A stretch of DNA of 64,000 bases from JAPPHA01 sp965220985 (GTDB lineage: Bacteria > Pseudomonadota > Alphaproteobacteria > Rhodobacterales > Rhodobacteraceae). Of this stretch, positions 45,567 through 54,277 are shown in pieces. The position numbers were made by a program, and so were the translations under genes. The stretch lies in assembly GCA_965220985.1 (NCBI GenBank), contig OZ244854.1, positions 1,798,001 to 1,862,000 of the forward strand. The letters are read 5' to 3'. The notes below the pieces were generated by a model that did not search any database, was not told the DNA's origin, and was given only the letters and a program-made list of their open reading frames with translations. The stretch's first letter is position 1, and each line of letters opens with the position of its first letter.

Positions 45567-46322
45567 ATGGGCCGACTGAACGGAAAAACAGCAATCATCA
45601 CTGGCGCCGGTCGCGGCATCGGGGCGGTCATGGCGAAGCACATGGCCAAGGAAGGCGCGAACGTGGTTGTCACCGATGTTCTCGACACGGACGGCACAGT
45701 TGACGATATCAAGGCCGCCGGTGGCGCTGCCATTGGTCTCAGGGTCGACGTGACATCCGACGATGATCTGACCGCGATGGTTGATGCGACCGAAAAGGAA
45801 TTCGGCCGCTTGGACATCCTGGTCAACAACGCATCGATATTTGCGGCGCTTCAGCCAAAACCCTTCATGCAGATCGACAACGACGAGTTTGACAAGGTGA
45901 TGACCGTCAACGCGCGCGGCGTCCACCAGGCGACGCGGGCGGCTGTCCCGGCCATGCTGCGTGCAGGCGGGGGCAAGATCGTCAACATCGCGTCTGGCAC
46001 TTTCTATTATGGCCCGCCGGGGCTGTCCCACTACACGGCGTCAAAGGGCGCGGTCATGGCACTGACCCGTTGTCACGGGCGGGAACTCGGCGACAAGAAC
46101 ATCCAGGTCAACGCGATTGCGCCGGGCTTGACGGAAAGCGAGTCGATCCAGGGCCACGCCGGATTCGATCCGGCTCGCGGGCCGACCGTGCAGTCACGCT
46201 CGATCAAGCGCGAGATGGTGCCCGAAGACCTGCTCGGATCATTGATGTATCTGATCACGTCCGACAGCGACTTCGTCACTGGGCAGACGCTCAATGTCGA
46301 TGGCGGAAAGGTGAACATCTGA
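45567..46322 (+). CDS. Short-chain dehydrogenase/reductase
   Basis: A 251-aa classical SDR. TGAGRGIG is the cofactor motif, NNAS replaces NNAG near residue 88, the catalytic Ser lies in NIASGTFYYG, and YTASK carries Tyr and Lys. The C-terminal TSDSDFVTGQTLNVDGG is canonical. A GAGGGAGG site precedes the ATG 23 bp after the GST stop, so it is the last gene of the dctP-to-SDR operon. In beta-ether catabolism SDRs oxidise the alcohol before GST attack; a similar role is possible here. Confidence 0.88.
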   Translation: MGRLNGKTAIITGAGRGIGAVMAKHMAKEGANVVVTDVLDTDGTVDDIKAAGGAAIGLRVDVTSDDDLTAMVDATEKEFGRLDILVNNASIFAALQPKPFMQIDNDEFDKVMTVNARGVHQATRAAVPAMLRAGGGKIVNIASGTFYYGPPGLSHYTASKGAVMALTRCHGRELGDKNIQVNAIAPGLTESESIQGHAGFDPARGPTVQSRSIKREMVPEDLLGSLMYLITSDSDFVTGQTLNVDGGKVNI

Positions 46323-46694
46323 TTCGCGTTGACCGATTGGGGCTGTCGCCGGGGGACTTGGGTGAATCGCGGCAACGATCTTGCCTGTGATCGGTGCCCG
46401 AACTGACCTGGAACCGTTGATCGACACTGCCGAGGTTTCGCTCGAACATCGGTTGACTTCGGCATGGTGGCAAGTGTTTCGGCCGCGAGACCGCCGCCTG
46501 ATGCTCGCCCTGACCCGTGAATTGCAAATGGCAAGTCTCGGGCACGCGATGGCCTGCGTTGCAAGATTGCGACGGGCGCCTGCCGTGTCTCGGTGGAACA
46601 GTTTTTCGGGCAACGAACGATACACGCGAAGCGATCGATCGCGGCACCGGCATGGCCGGGATTGAAATCGGGCGGGATAAAACGGGAGACTGAC
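46323..46694. other. Intergenic region, no gene recognised
   Basis: These 372 bp separate the two SDR genes. A 94-aa frame at 46381-46665 has no family features or good start. The second SDR gene presumably has its own promoter here; no GGATCC palindrome of the operator type was found. Confidence 0.35.
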
Positions 46695-47477
46695 ATGCAA
46701 GCCCAGGGAGATCTTTCCAACAAGGTGGCTGTCGTTACGGGAGCTGGACGAGGGATCGGAAAGTCGATCGCGCTCGCGTTCGCGCGTGCGGGCGCAGACG
46801 TGGCCGTTTGTGCCCGGTCGCAGGCGGAGGTCGACGCGACTGGTGCATCGATCGTCGCGCTTGGGCGCAGGTGCTTCGCGAAATCAGCCGATCTTGCCGA
46901 CCCCGATCAGGTCAGGTCGTTCTGTGACGGCATCGTTGACGCATTCGGTGCACTCGACGTCATCGTCAACAATGCCGGCGCCTATCTTGAACGCGGGTCG
47001 TTCGAGGACTCCGACCCGGACCTTTGGTGGAAAACGATGGAGGTCAATGTTCGCGGTCCCTACATGATCATTCGGCATCTGATCGGCGCGATGAGACGGG
47101 GTGGCAAGATCATCAATCTGACCTCCGGAAAGGGCTTCAGCGCCGGCGCCAACAGTAGCGCATATCACGTCTCGAAAGCGGCGCTGAACATGATGACCGA
47201 TGGGCTCGCCAACGAACTCTGGACTCGCGATATCGACGTCAACAGCCTCGTTCCTGGCCCGACCGCAACGGCGACATTCGACAACGCGGCCCCGGGCGCA
47301 GAACGGAAGCCCGAAGAGATCCTGGCCCTTGGACGCGAGCAACTTCCGAAGGGTCTGCCCGCGTGGGAACGGGTCAAGCACCCGGACGAAGTTGCGGCAC
47401 TGGCGTTGCACCTGGCCAGCCAGCCTGTCGGTGGGCCGACCGGTCAGGTCTTCTCGCTGGCCCGAAGACCGCTGTAG
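46695..47477 (+). CDS. Short-chain dehydrogenase/reductase
   Basis: A 260-aa classical SDR. TGAGRGIG at residues 15-22, NNAG near 95, the catalytic Ser region NLTSGKGFSAG, and YHVSK with the catalytic pair. The C-terminal region is slightly atypical: HLASQPVGGPTGQVFSLARRPL replaces the usual G-x-xxVDGG ending. Ribosome-binding site GGGAG. Convergent with the TAXI permease gene 196 bp away. Likely part of the same catabolic set as the GST/ALDH genes but separately transcribed. Confidence 0.86.
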   Translation: MQAQGDLSNKVAVVTGAGRGIGKSIALAFARAGADVAVCARSQAEVDATGASIVALGRRCFAKSADLADPDQVRSFCDGIVDAFGALDVIVNNAGAYLERGSFEDSDPDLWWKTMEVNVRGPYMIIRHLIGAMRRGGKIINLTSGKGFSAGANSSAYHVSKAALNMMTDGLANELWTRDIDVNSLVPGPTATATFDNAAPGAERKPEEILALGREQLPKGLPAWERVKHPDEVAALALHLASQPVGGPTGQVFSLARRPL

Positions 47478-47672
47478 GGACGCCTTATGTCGTCGCGCTG
47501 CACGGTCGCGGCGTCATTGATCGATGGCATCTTGCCTGTGGCAGCAATGAGAGTGCCTGGCACGAAACGACCTGTTCATGCGGTCACGGATGGCGTGCAA
47601 GGGACACGACGGTGTCGCTGAGGCCAGAGGTTGTTGGCTCAAGTCTCCGACTGCGCGGTCAACCGGAAGCGT

Positions 47673-50057
47673 TCAATGGTCGGTCGTGGCGTCTTGTCGC
47701 GGACTGGACCGTGTTCTGCTTCTCGCAAAGTGCATGATCAGCCAGGCCGCCGTGACCCCGAGTGCGGCAAGGTGAACTGTCGAATCCGTAGACAGCAGCA
47801 GGGCGGCCAAGACCAGGCGAATCCCGCAGTCCCAGAATGCCAGCGTCTTGCAATCGAAACGGGCGAGTGAACTGGCAAGAAGGTAAAGCGCGACAACAAG
47901 ACGAAGCAACAGCCAGCCGAGCGGCCCCCAGTGGACCTGACCGTCGTAGCCGGCGAGATACCTGATCTCGCCCCCGCCGGCAGAGGACGGATCGATCACG
48001 GCAGCCTCGATCAACAGGATTTCCGGGTAAAGCGCAAAGACGAACGGGATCACGAACATGACGATCCCGACCTTGACGGCCGAAAACCCGGTCGACATCG
48101 GCTCCGCCTTGGTGATCGACGCTGCCGCGAAAGCCGCCAGGGCAACCGGCGGGGTGATCGCCGATGCAACCGCGAAGTAGAAGATGAACATGTTTGCCGC
48201 GAACACGGAGATGCCCAAGCCGGCAAGAACCGGACCCATCAGCAGGGCGACGTTGATGTATGCCGGAACGGCGGGCATGCCCATGCCCAACAGGATCGCG
48301 AGCAGCATGGTCACGAACAGCGCAATGAACTGGAATGCGACCGAACTGCCTGAACCGAGGTTCAGGCCTTGTAGCCACTGCAGGACATCCAGCGAAATAA
48401 AGAAGGGCATTCCGGTGAATTTCAGGCAGAAGTCGATGATCGAAACCGCCAGGAACATCAGGTACAGCGTCGAGATCAGGATCCCGGCTTCAGAGAACGA
48501 ATCCAGGAGCTTTTTCGGCCTGGCCCTCATCTCGGGATCGAGGAAGAGAGCAAAGCACAGGACGAAAACTGCCCACCAGCCGGCGCTGCCTGCGTCTCCG
48601 GCGGCGTTCTGGACGAGTTGGAGGATCCAGGGCAAGTGATGAACCTGACAGGCCCCGTCGTTGGTAAAGGTCCTCTCGGCGCCCAGCGCCCAGCCGACGG
48701 GCCCGCATCCGACCGTCTCCTTGCTGGTCAGCAGCAGAAAGAGAATGATCAGGATCGGAACGAAGATCATCACGAGGTTGTGGAAATCCTGCCGAGTCAT
48801 GTGCATGTCTTCGGTCAGCTCGCCGATCGCCTCGATGTTCTGTTTCCGGGCTTGAAAGACCACCGAGAGGAACAGACACAGGAAGTACGCAAGCGCCGGC
48901 AGCGCAGCGGCGATGATCACTTCGTTGTATGGCACCCCCGTCAACGCCGCGAGGACGAAGGCAGCCACTCCCATGACAGGCGGCATGATCGAGCCACCGG
49001 ATGAAGCGGCGGCCTCCATTCCGCCGGCAAAGACGCGGGAAAACCCGCGCTTGATCATCATCGGAATGGTCAGCACCCCTGTCGACAGGACGTTGACGAT
49101 CGGTCCGCCGGATATCGTCCCGAACATCGCCGATGACACGATTGCGGCATGGGCCGGACCCCCTCGCAGGTTTCGGGTCAGTCTGAAAGCGACCTTGATC
49201 AAGGACCTGCCGCCGGCCGATGCCCCAAACAGCGCACCGAGGATCAGATAGGGAAAGATCTCGTTCAAGATGATGTCGATGAACCGGCCAAGCAGCCCGG
49301 ACGCGTTGTTGACCAGAATGTCGTGCACGCGCGGTCGACCGTCCGAGAGCAGTCTCGGTTCGCCGCCGATCTTGGTCACCAGGTACTTGTTGATGTCGTC
49401 GACGCCGTAGAAATACCAGACGAGGACCGTGATGATGGTGTAGGCCGCAACCAGGATCGCCACCAGCACGAGCGGAAGTCCCCAGACCCTGACGTTATAG
49501 GCAAGAAAGACCGCGATCGCCACGCCGACGATCAGAACGAGCCAGCCGCCCGTCGTGGCGACACACTTCGGGTCGTCCACCGTCGTGGGTTCCGGAAGGC
49601 CGAACAGTGCGGCGTTCTCTTTTTCGATCTTGAGGCTTTCGGCGATCAGTCGCGCGCGTTCGCCGGTCAGTTGATCGACGATGCAGACCGATTCGATTTC
49701 GGCGAGGTAGGTAAGTGAAATGGTCAGGGCGGTGATCACCAGGGCGATGTCCATGGCCAGACCAAACCGCCGCCTCGCGAGGCTCCTGTCGCTCCATGCC
49801 CGCCACATCGAATGGTGCAGGGCGACGATGATCATCATCATCGCAAACGCAAACGGATAGTAATATTCGAACGGAAACTTCCGAATGATGAAGTTCTCGT
49901 TGCCCGTGATGTCGATGGCAAGCTGATCCAGCCCGGGTATGCCGGGCATCGCGTTGATCAACCCCAGAATCACGAAGATCGCCGCAAGCCAGTAAATGGC
50001 CCGTGACACCGGGCTGTCCGGAGTCCCTGCGTTGGTTCCGTTATCTCGGGTGGTCAT
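47673..50057 (-). CDS. TRAP transporter fused permease (DctQ-DctM type, TAXI system)
   Basis: A 794-aa paralogue of the permease at 31245, with the same layout and blocks: NEIFPYLILGALFGASAGGRS, SSAMFGTISGGPIVNVLSTG, EAAASSGGSIMPPVMGVAAF and GMGMPAVPAYINVALLMGP. The N-terminal Q-like part carries ESVCIVDQLTGERARLIAE, matching the hydrophilic loop of its paralogue. It forms a leftward two-gene system with the TAXI binding protein at 50134. Substrate unknown; regulation by the shared palindromes is inferred. Confidence 0.92.
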   Translation of the reverse strand: MTTRDNGTNAGTPDSPVSRAIYWLAAIFVILGLINAMPGIPGLDQLAIDITGNENFIIRKFPFEYYYPFAFAMMMIIVALHHSMWRAWSDRSLARRRFGLAMDIALVITALTISLTYLAEIESVCIVDQLTGERARLIAESLKIEKENAALFGLPEPTTVDDPKCVATTGGWLVLIVGVAIAVFLAYNVRVWGLPLVLVAILVAAYTIITVLVWYFYGVDDINKYLVTKIGGEPRLLSDGRPRVHDILVNNASGLLGRFIDIILNEIFPYLILGALFGASAGGRSLIKVAFRLTRNLRGGPAHAAIVSSAMFGTISGGPIVNVLSTGVLTIPMMIKRGFSRVFAGGMEAAASSGGSIMPPVMGVAAFVLAALTGVPYNEVIIAAALPALAYFLCLFLSVVFQARKQNIEAIGELTEDMHMTRQDFHNLVMIFVPILIILFLLLTSKETVGCGPVGWALGAERTFTNDGACQVHHLPWILQLVQNAAGDAGSAGWWAVFVLCFALFLDPEMRARPKKLLDSFSEAGILISTLYLMFLAVSIIDFCLKFTGMPFFISLDVLQWLQGLNLGSGSSVAFQFIALFVTMLLAILLGMGMPAVPAYINVALLMGPVLAGLGISVFAANMFIFYFAVASAITPPVALAAFAAASITKAEPMSTGFSAVKVGIVMFVIPFVFALYPEILLIEAAVIDPSSAGGGEIRYLAGYDGQVHWGPLGWLLLRLVVALYLLASSLARFDCKTLAFWDCGIRLVLAALLLSTDSTVHLAALGVTAAWLIMHFARSRTRSSPRQDATTDH

Positions 50058-50083
50058 TTCCGAGCCCCAATTGAATGGTCAGA

Positions 50084-50112
50084 GCGGGGCCGCGTTTCGG
50101 TCGCGGCCCCGT
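50084..50112 (-). other. Intercistronic stem-loop between binding protein and permease
   Basis: A 10-bp perfect GC-rich stem (arms 50085-50094 and 50102-50111, closed by an extra G-U pair) with a 7-nt loop, lying between the TAXI binding-protein stop and the permease start, 27 bp before the latter. There is no T-run. It is in the same position as the hairpin in the paralogous operon at 31173-31205 although the sequences differ, suggesting selection for the structure. Confidence 0.65.
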
Positions 50113-50133
50113 CTGCAAACCTGGCTCCGAACC

Positions 50134-51183
50134 TCAGGGCTTCGCGCAGTCCGGCACGGTCATTCCGGCTTCCTCGAATGCAGCGACGGAACCCGGGTGA
50201 TACTTGAGCGGAACGGCGCCGCACAGACCCGATCGAGCCACTTCGGTCGCACCGAGATTGGTGGTCGCCATGAACGGCGCCTTGGCCATGAAAAGGTCGG
50301 TGTTTTCAAGCATCGTTGCAGTCAGTGCCTTCGCGGTCTCGAAGTCCATGTCCTTGTGAACGACTTGAGCCGCAACAGTGGTTGGACTGCGCCACACGCC
50401 ATCCTCGCTGACCACGGTCAATCCGCTTTGCGGAGCAAGATCGCTGAGGTCGAACACGAGACCGGCCGTTCCCGGGCTTCTGATGTATTTCTGCATCCCT
50501 TCGCCTTCCCAGACCTCGATCGGGGTTGACCAAAGAGTCATGCTCCCGGCCGCCAATGCACGCGTGATCCGGTTGTCCGGAAACGTCACGGGCAGCATCA
50601 TTCCGTCGGCAGAACCGTCTGAAATGGTCTTGGCCATTTGGCCCCAATTCACCTGGATGCCCTTGTAGTCCACACCCTCTTCGACCCCACTGACAAGCGT
50701 CAGGATTCCGCGACTGTTGGTCAGCGCCGCGCCGCGTGGCGGTCCATTGAGGATTGTCTTGCCCTTGACCGTGTCCCACCCCTTCACGCTGGCGCTGTCG
50801 TATGCGTAAAGGCCGAAGCCGCCATAGTTCATGGTGTAGAGCGCACGAAGATTGCCTGCGAGTTCTGCACCTTTCTCCTTGCCGAGGCTTGCATAGGGAC
50901 CGGCGCCCCTCGACATCAGGAAGGTCAGGATGAGCGGCGCGTCCGAAACGTCGGTCTTGCCTTCCGCCACGTTCTGGACCGAATTTGTCAGAGTCTGGCT
51001 GTCTGCAACCTGAAAGTCGGCAACTCCCGATGCCGCCGCAGCCTCGGCCAATGCGGTCATCGCAGTGAACGGAACCGTTGCCGGCGGACCAGTTTCCGCA
51101 GTCAGGATGGTCTGCGCCATCGCGCCGCTCGCCATTATGCTCATGGCGGCGGCGAGGATCGTGGTTTTTCTGATTTCAGGCAT
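50134..51183 (-). CDS. TAXI-family TRAP transporter solute-binding protein
   Basis: A 349-aa periplasmic binding protein with a signal peptide (AAAMSIMASGAMAQ). It is a paralogue of the protein at 30105, with shared blocks: PLILTFLMSRGAGPYASLGKE, GWDTVKGKTILNGPPRGAA, INWGQM-like QVNWGQMAKTI and the ending PGSVAAFEEAGMTVPDCAKP. An AGGGGAGG site precedes the ATG. It probably captures a related but different organic anion. Immediately upstream is a remnant of a sulfatase gene and then an operator pair, so this looks like a module that has lost its sulfatase. Confidence 0.9.
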   Translation of the reverse strand: MPEIRKTTILAAAMSIMASGAMAQTILTAETGPPATVPFTAMTALAEAAAASGVADFQVADSQTLTNSVQNVAEGKTDVSDAPLILTFLMSRGAGPYASLGKEKGAELAGNLRALYTMNYGGFGLYAYDSASVKGWDTVKGKTILNGPPRGAALTNSRGILTLVSGVEEGVDYKGIQVNWGQMAKTISDGSADGMMLPVTFPDNRITRALAAGSMTLWSTPIEVWEGEGMQKYIRSPGTAGLVFDLSDLAPQSGLTVVSEDGVWRSPTTVAAQVVHKDMDFETAKALTATMLENTDLFMAKAPFMATTNLGATEVARSGLCGAVPLKYHPGSVAAFEEAGMTVPDCAKP

Positions 51184-51339
51184 TTTTGCCTCCCCTTGAT
51201 TTCAGATGGTTGAACTTGGTCGAGTGGACACGTCTCCACCGCTCAGGCCGTGACCGGGCGACCGGGGCACCTGCTGGCCGGGGTTGACCGGCTTGTCGTG
51301 CGGAACGGTGCCGGGCTTGAGACCCTGGGAATCTGCGTC

Positions 51340-51447
51340 GTTCGCGACCGAGGCATCGACTTTCGGTGCCTTGATCGTCGGGTGCCCTGTGCAGCCAAAG
51401 CGGTCATGTCGCAGTTGATCGCACGCGAGAAACAGGATGCTGCCTGT
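51340..51447 (-). pseudogene. Sulfatase remnant (N-terminal piece)
   Basis: About 35 residues on the minus strand, SILFLACDQLRHDRFGCTGH then PTIKAPKVDAS, match the N-terminus of the sulfatase at 36844 (NILFVMCDQLRYDYLGCTGH then PTIRTPNIDAL). The formylglycine CxPxR motif and everything downstream are missing. The frame in front reaches 51513 and behind it runs to 51202 without family features. It lies between an operator pair and the TAXI binding-protein gene, so it marks a lost sulfatase gene of that module. Confidence 0.6.
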
Positions 51448-51695
51448 TCGCCCAGGTGCTCCATCCCGTTGAACGACTGCGCCAGTCGTTTCCCACCCGA
51501 CCGGTGGCAACACCGGTCATCCCAAACGTCCTCGGTTAACGGCCAAGGACAATCGGGGTTTGGCAACATTGCCGTGCAATCCTGTACACAACATTCAACA
51601 GGATCCCTTGGAGCGACTGATCGGCATGCGATGCGAAGGCTCACGCTTGCTGCGTCAAATGCAACGCGATTGCCAACGGGACTTCTCTTGCATAT

Positions 51696-51768
51696 TTGGG
51701 ATCCCTAATCAATTACTATTCAGATGATCGGAAACAGATAGCCGTGATTCTCAGAATAGGGATCCCAA
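51696..51768. promoter_or_regulatory. Operator pair upstream of TAXI operon B
   Basis: TTGGGATCCCTA at 51696-51707 and TAGGGATCCCAA at 51757-51768, each 11 of 12 matches to the TTGGGATCCCAA consensus. Centres are 61 bp apart. The intervening DNA is AT-rich (AATCAATTACTATTCAG). The likely target is the leftward sulfatase-remnant/TAXI operon; the rightward kinase gene at 51972 is an alternative. The rest of the 51448-51971 gap contains no recognisable gene. Confidence 0.6.
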
Positions 51769-51971
51769 ATAGATGGAGTCGCGGTGGGTTTGCCAACGAT
51801 GTGGACCAACGACAATCGCGCTTGGCCACCGTTGTGCCAAGTGCAGGCCGGTTGCTGCGTTCGCACGAAAGGAATCCGCCGGATGATCCGGCGCAACCGG
51901 GCCATGCGTTCGACAATCGGTGACCGCTTCACTATTGCGACCGCAGAGTCAGTCAGGGTCATTTCGAATCG

Positions 51972-52979
51972 ATGAAACTTGAACAGAGGTGCAAGGCAAT
52001 CGTTGCCGAACTGGGATTGGCTGACCCGCAAGACGTCAGGCAGGTCGTGCCCCTGACAGGCGGCGTTGCATCCGACATCGCCGTGGTGGATTTGCCAAAC
52101 CGCAAGGTTTGCGTGAAATTCGCCCTGCCCAAGCTCAAGGTCGCGGCTGACTGGCAGGCACCGGTCCATCGAAACGCCGCCGAATATGCCTGGCTGAGAG
52201 TTGCTGCAGGCGTTTCACCGGATAGTTCGATCCAACTGTTCGGTCGTTCAGAGGAACAGCACGGCTTCGCGATGGAGTTTCTGGAAGGAAGCGACGTTTT
52301 TCTTTGGAAGGACCGCCTGCTCGCCGAAGGTCCTGATCGAGGCGAGGCTTCGAGAGTGGCAGAACTGCTTGCAAGGACTCATGCAGCTTCAGCGCATCAT
52401 GCGTTTGACCGGTCAGAGTTTCGGAACCGCGACGACTTCCACGCCTTGCGCATTGAACCGTACCTTGCCTTCACGCGGGCCGCTCATCCCGATCTCGCTC
52501 CGGCGATCAGACCGTTGGAAGAACAGCTGTTTGAAGACGAATCGGTTCTCGTGCACGGAGACGCGAGTCCGAAAAACATCCTGTTCAGGCGAGGCGCGCC
52601 GATCATCCTCGATGCGGAATGCGCGACAATGGGCAGCGCGAGTTTCGACCCGGCCTTTTGTCTTAATCACCTCGTTTTGAAGGCCGTTCATTTGCCCAAT
52701 TCTCGAAAGCGACTGCTGCGTCAGGTGACCGAGTTCTGGAGTGCTTATTCGTCGAGAGTTTCCTGGGAGGATCCGAAGAGCTTGGAGGCACAAGTCTGCG
52801 CCTTGCTGCCGGTCTTGATGCTGGCGCGCGTCGATGGGAAATCACCTGTAGAGTACCTGTCGGAGCATGCACGCCAGGTGGTTCGGGATGTCTCGATTCC
52901 CCTGATCGAGTCACCACCAACCCGATTGGGAGATTTCGTGAGGCGAGTGGCACATCATCTGGAAGGGAAGATCGCATGA
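51972..52979 (+). CDS. APH/choline kinase-like phosphotransferase
   Basis: A 335-aa small-molecule kinase of the aminoglycoside phosphotransferase fold. The catalytic loop is VHGDASPKNILF (Asp197, Asn202), and the metal-binding Asp214 sits in IILDAECATM. An N-terminal LTGGVASDIAVV nucleotide loop and CVKFA Lys are present. It phosphorylates a hydroxyl group on a small substrate. Its stop overlaps the start of the enolase paralogue (ATGA), so the two enzymes are made together. This suggests the kinase product feeds the enolase-like enzyme. Substrate unknown. Confidence 0.83.
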   Translation: MKLEQRCKAIVAELGLADPQDVRQVVPLTGGVASDIAVVDLPNRKVCVKFALPKLKVAADWQAPVHRNAAEYAWLRVAAGVSPDSSIQLFGRSEEQHGFAMEFLEGSDVFLWKDRLLAEGPDRGEASRVAELLARTHAASAHHAFDRSEFRNRDDFHALRIEPYLAFTRAAHPDLAPAIRPLEEQLFEDESVLVHGDASPKNILFRRGAPIILDAECATMGSASFDPAFCLNHLVLKAVHLPNSRKRLLRQVTEFWSAYSSRVSWEDPKSLEAQVCALLPVLMLARVDGKSPVEYLSEHARQVVRDVSIPLIESPPTRLGDFVRRVAHHLEGKIA

Positions 52980-54277
52980 CGCTCATCAGGTCAGTTCAAG
53001 GCCGGCGAGTCTGGGATTCTCGCGGCAATCCGACCGTGGAGGTCGACGTCGTCCTCGACAATGGTGTGACGGGCCGGGCGATTGCCCCTGCTGGCGCCTC
53101 GCGAGGAAAGCGAGAAGCCGTCGACTTGCGGGACGGTGGGTCGAGATTGCGCGGCAACGACGTTGGGCGGGCGGTCTCAAACGTGAACGGGACAATCGCC
53201 GAAGCCTTGCGCGGGCATGAGATATCGGACCAGTCCGGTTTGGATGCACTCCTGATCGGCCTCGATCCGTCACCGTTGAAGGATACCCTCGGTGGCAACG
53301 CAATGGTCGCAACATCGCTGGCCGTGCTGCACGCCGCTGCAGCAGATGCCGGGAAGCCGCTTTGGCGGCATGTTGCCGAACACTATGGACGAACCCCGTC
53401 GATTCCGCTTCCCGAAATCCAGATATTCGGGGGCGGCGCTCATGCCGGACGGCGCGTGGACATCCAGGACTTCATGATCATGGTCCCCGGTGCCTCCACC
53501 TTTGACGAGGTCATGGAGGTCACCAACGAAGTCTATTTCGCTGCAGGCGATATCATGGCGTCCCGCGGAAACCTTGCCGGTGTCGCCGATGAGGGCGGCT
53601 GGTGGCCCGTGTTTCGCAGCAACGAGGAGGCCTTGGAGACGCTCGTTGCCGCAATCGAAAAAGCCGGCGAGAAACCGGGCGAGCGCGTTGTCATTTCCCT
53701 CGACGTTGCAGCCTCCGAGTTTGGTGACGGTGGCGCCTATTCGCTCGCTCTCGAAGACCGAGAACTGGACAGCGGCGGACTGATCGACATGCTCGGCGGC
53801 TGGATCGATGCCTACCCGATTGCCTCGATCGAGGATCCGGTCGGTGAGGACGACAAGGCCGGCATGATTGAATTCACGCGCCGATTCGGCGATCGCGTGC
53901 AGATCATCGGAGACGATTACCTGGTGACAAACGCTGGCCTGATCCGCGAAGCGTCTGCCGATCAAGCCTGCAATTGCGCCCTGATCAAGGTCAATCAGGC
54001 CGGGACCGTTTCAGAGGCCGTCGAGGCATTTTTTGCGGCACAGGAAGCCGGGTGGACAGCGGTCGTGTCGGCTCGGTCGGGCGAAACCGAGGATACGTCG
54101 ATTTCGCATCTGAGTACCGGTCTTGGTTGCGGGCAGCTGAAGGTCGGTTCGTTCCAGCGATCGGAACGAATGGTCAAGTGGAATGAATGCCTGCGAATCC
54201 AGGACGAACTGGGTGTCGAGGCGTTTGTCGGAGGCCGTCCGCTTGCATCAACGTGGTGGGGACGGGCACGATCTTGA
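52976..54277 (+). CDS. Enolase-superfamily paralogue with altered active site
   Basis: A 433-aa enolase-fold protein of normal length. Metal ligands D243 (SLDVAASEF), E286 (SIEDPVG) and D313 (IGDDYLVTN) are present, as are E206 (ADEGG), K338 (LIKVNQAG), K389 (GQLKVG) and H156 (GGAHAG). The active-site His of canonical enolase (in SHRSGETED) is Ala366 here (VSARSGETED), and the conserved Glu of IQEFMI is Asp165. It is therefore unlikely to be the glycolytic enzyme. Coupled to a kinase, it may eliminate from a phosphorylated acid other than 2-phosphoglycerate. Carboxyphosphonoenolpyruvate synthase is a known precedent for enolase paralogues. Confidence 0.85.
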   Translation: MTLIRSVQGRRVWDSRGNPTVEVDVVLDNGVTGRAIAPAGASRGKREAVDLRDGGSRLRGNDVGRAVSNVNGTIAEALRGHEISDQSGLDALLIGLDPSPLKDTLGGNAMVATSLAVLHAAAADAGKPLWRHVAEHYGRTPSIPLPEIQIFGGGAHAGRRVDIQDFMIMVPGASTFDEVMEVTNEVYFAAGDIMASRGNLAGVADEGGWWPVFRSNEEALETLVAAIEKAGEKPGERVVISLDVAASEFGDGGAYSLALEDRELDSGGLIDMLGGWIDAYPIASIEDPVGEDDKAGMIEFTRRFGDRVQIIGDDYLVTNAGLIREASADQACNCALIKVNQAGTVSEAVEAFFAAQEAGWTAVVSARSGETEDTSISHLSTGLGCGQLKVGSFQRSERMVKWNECLRIQDELGVEAFVGGRPLASTWWGRARS

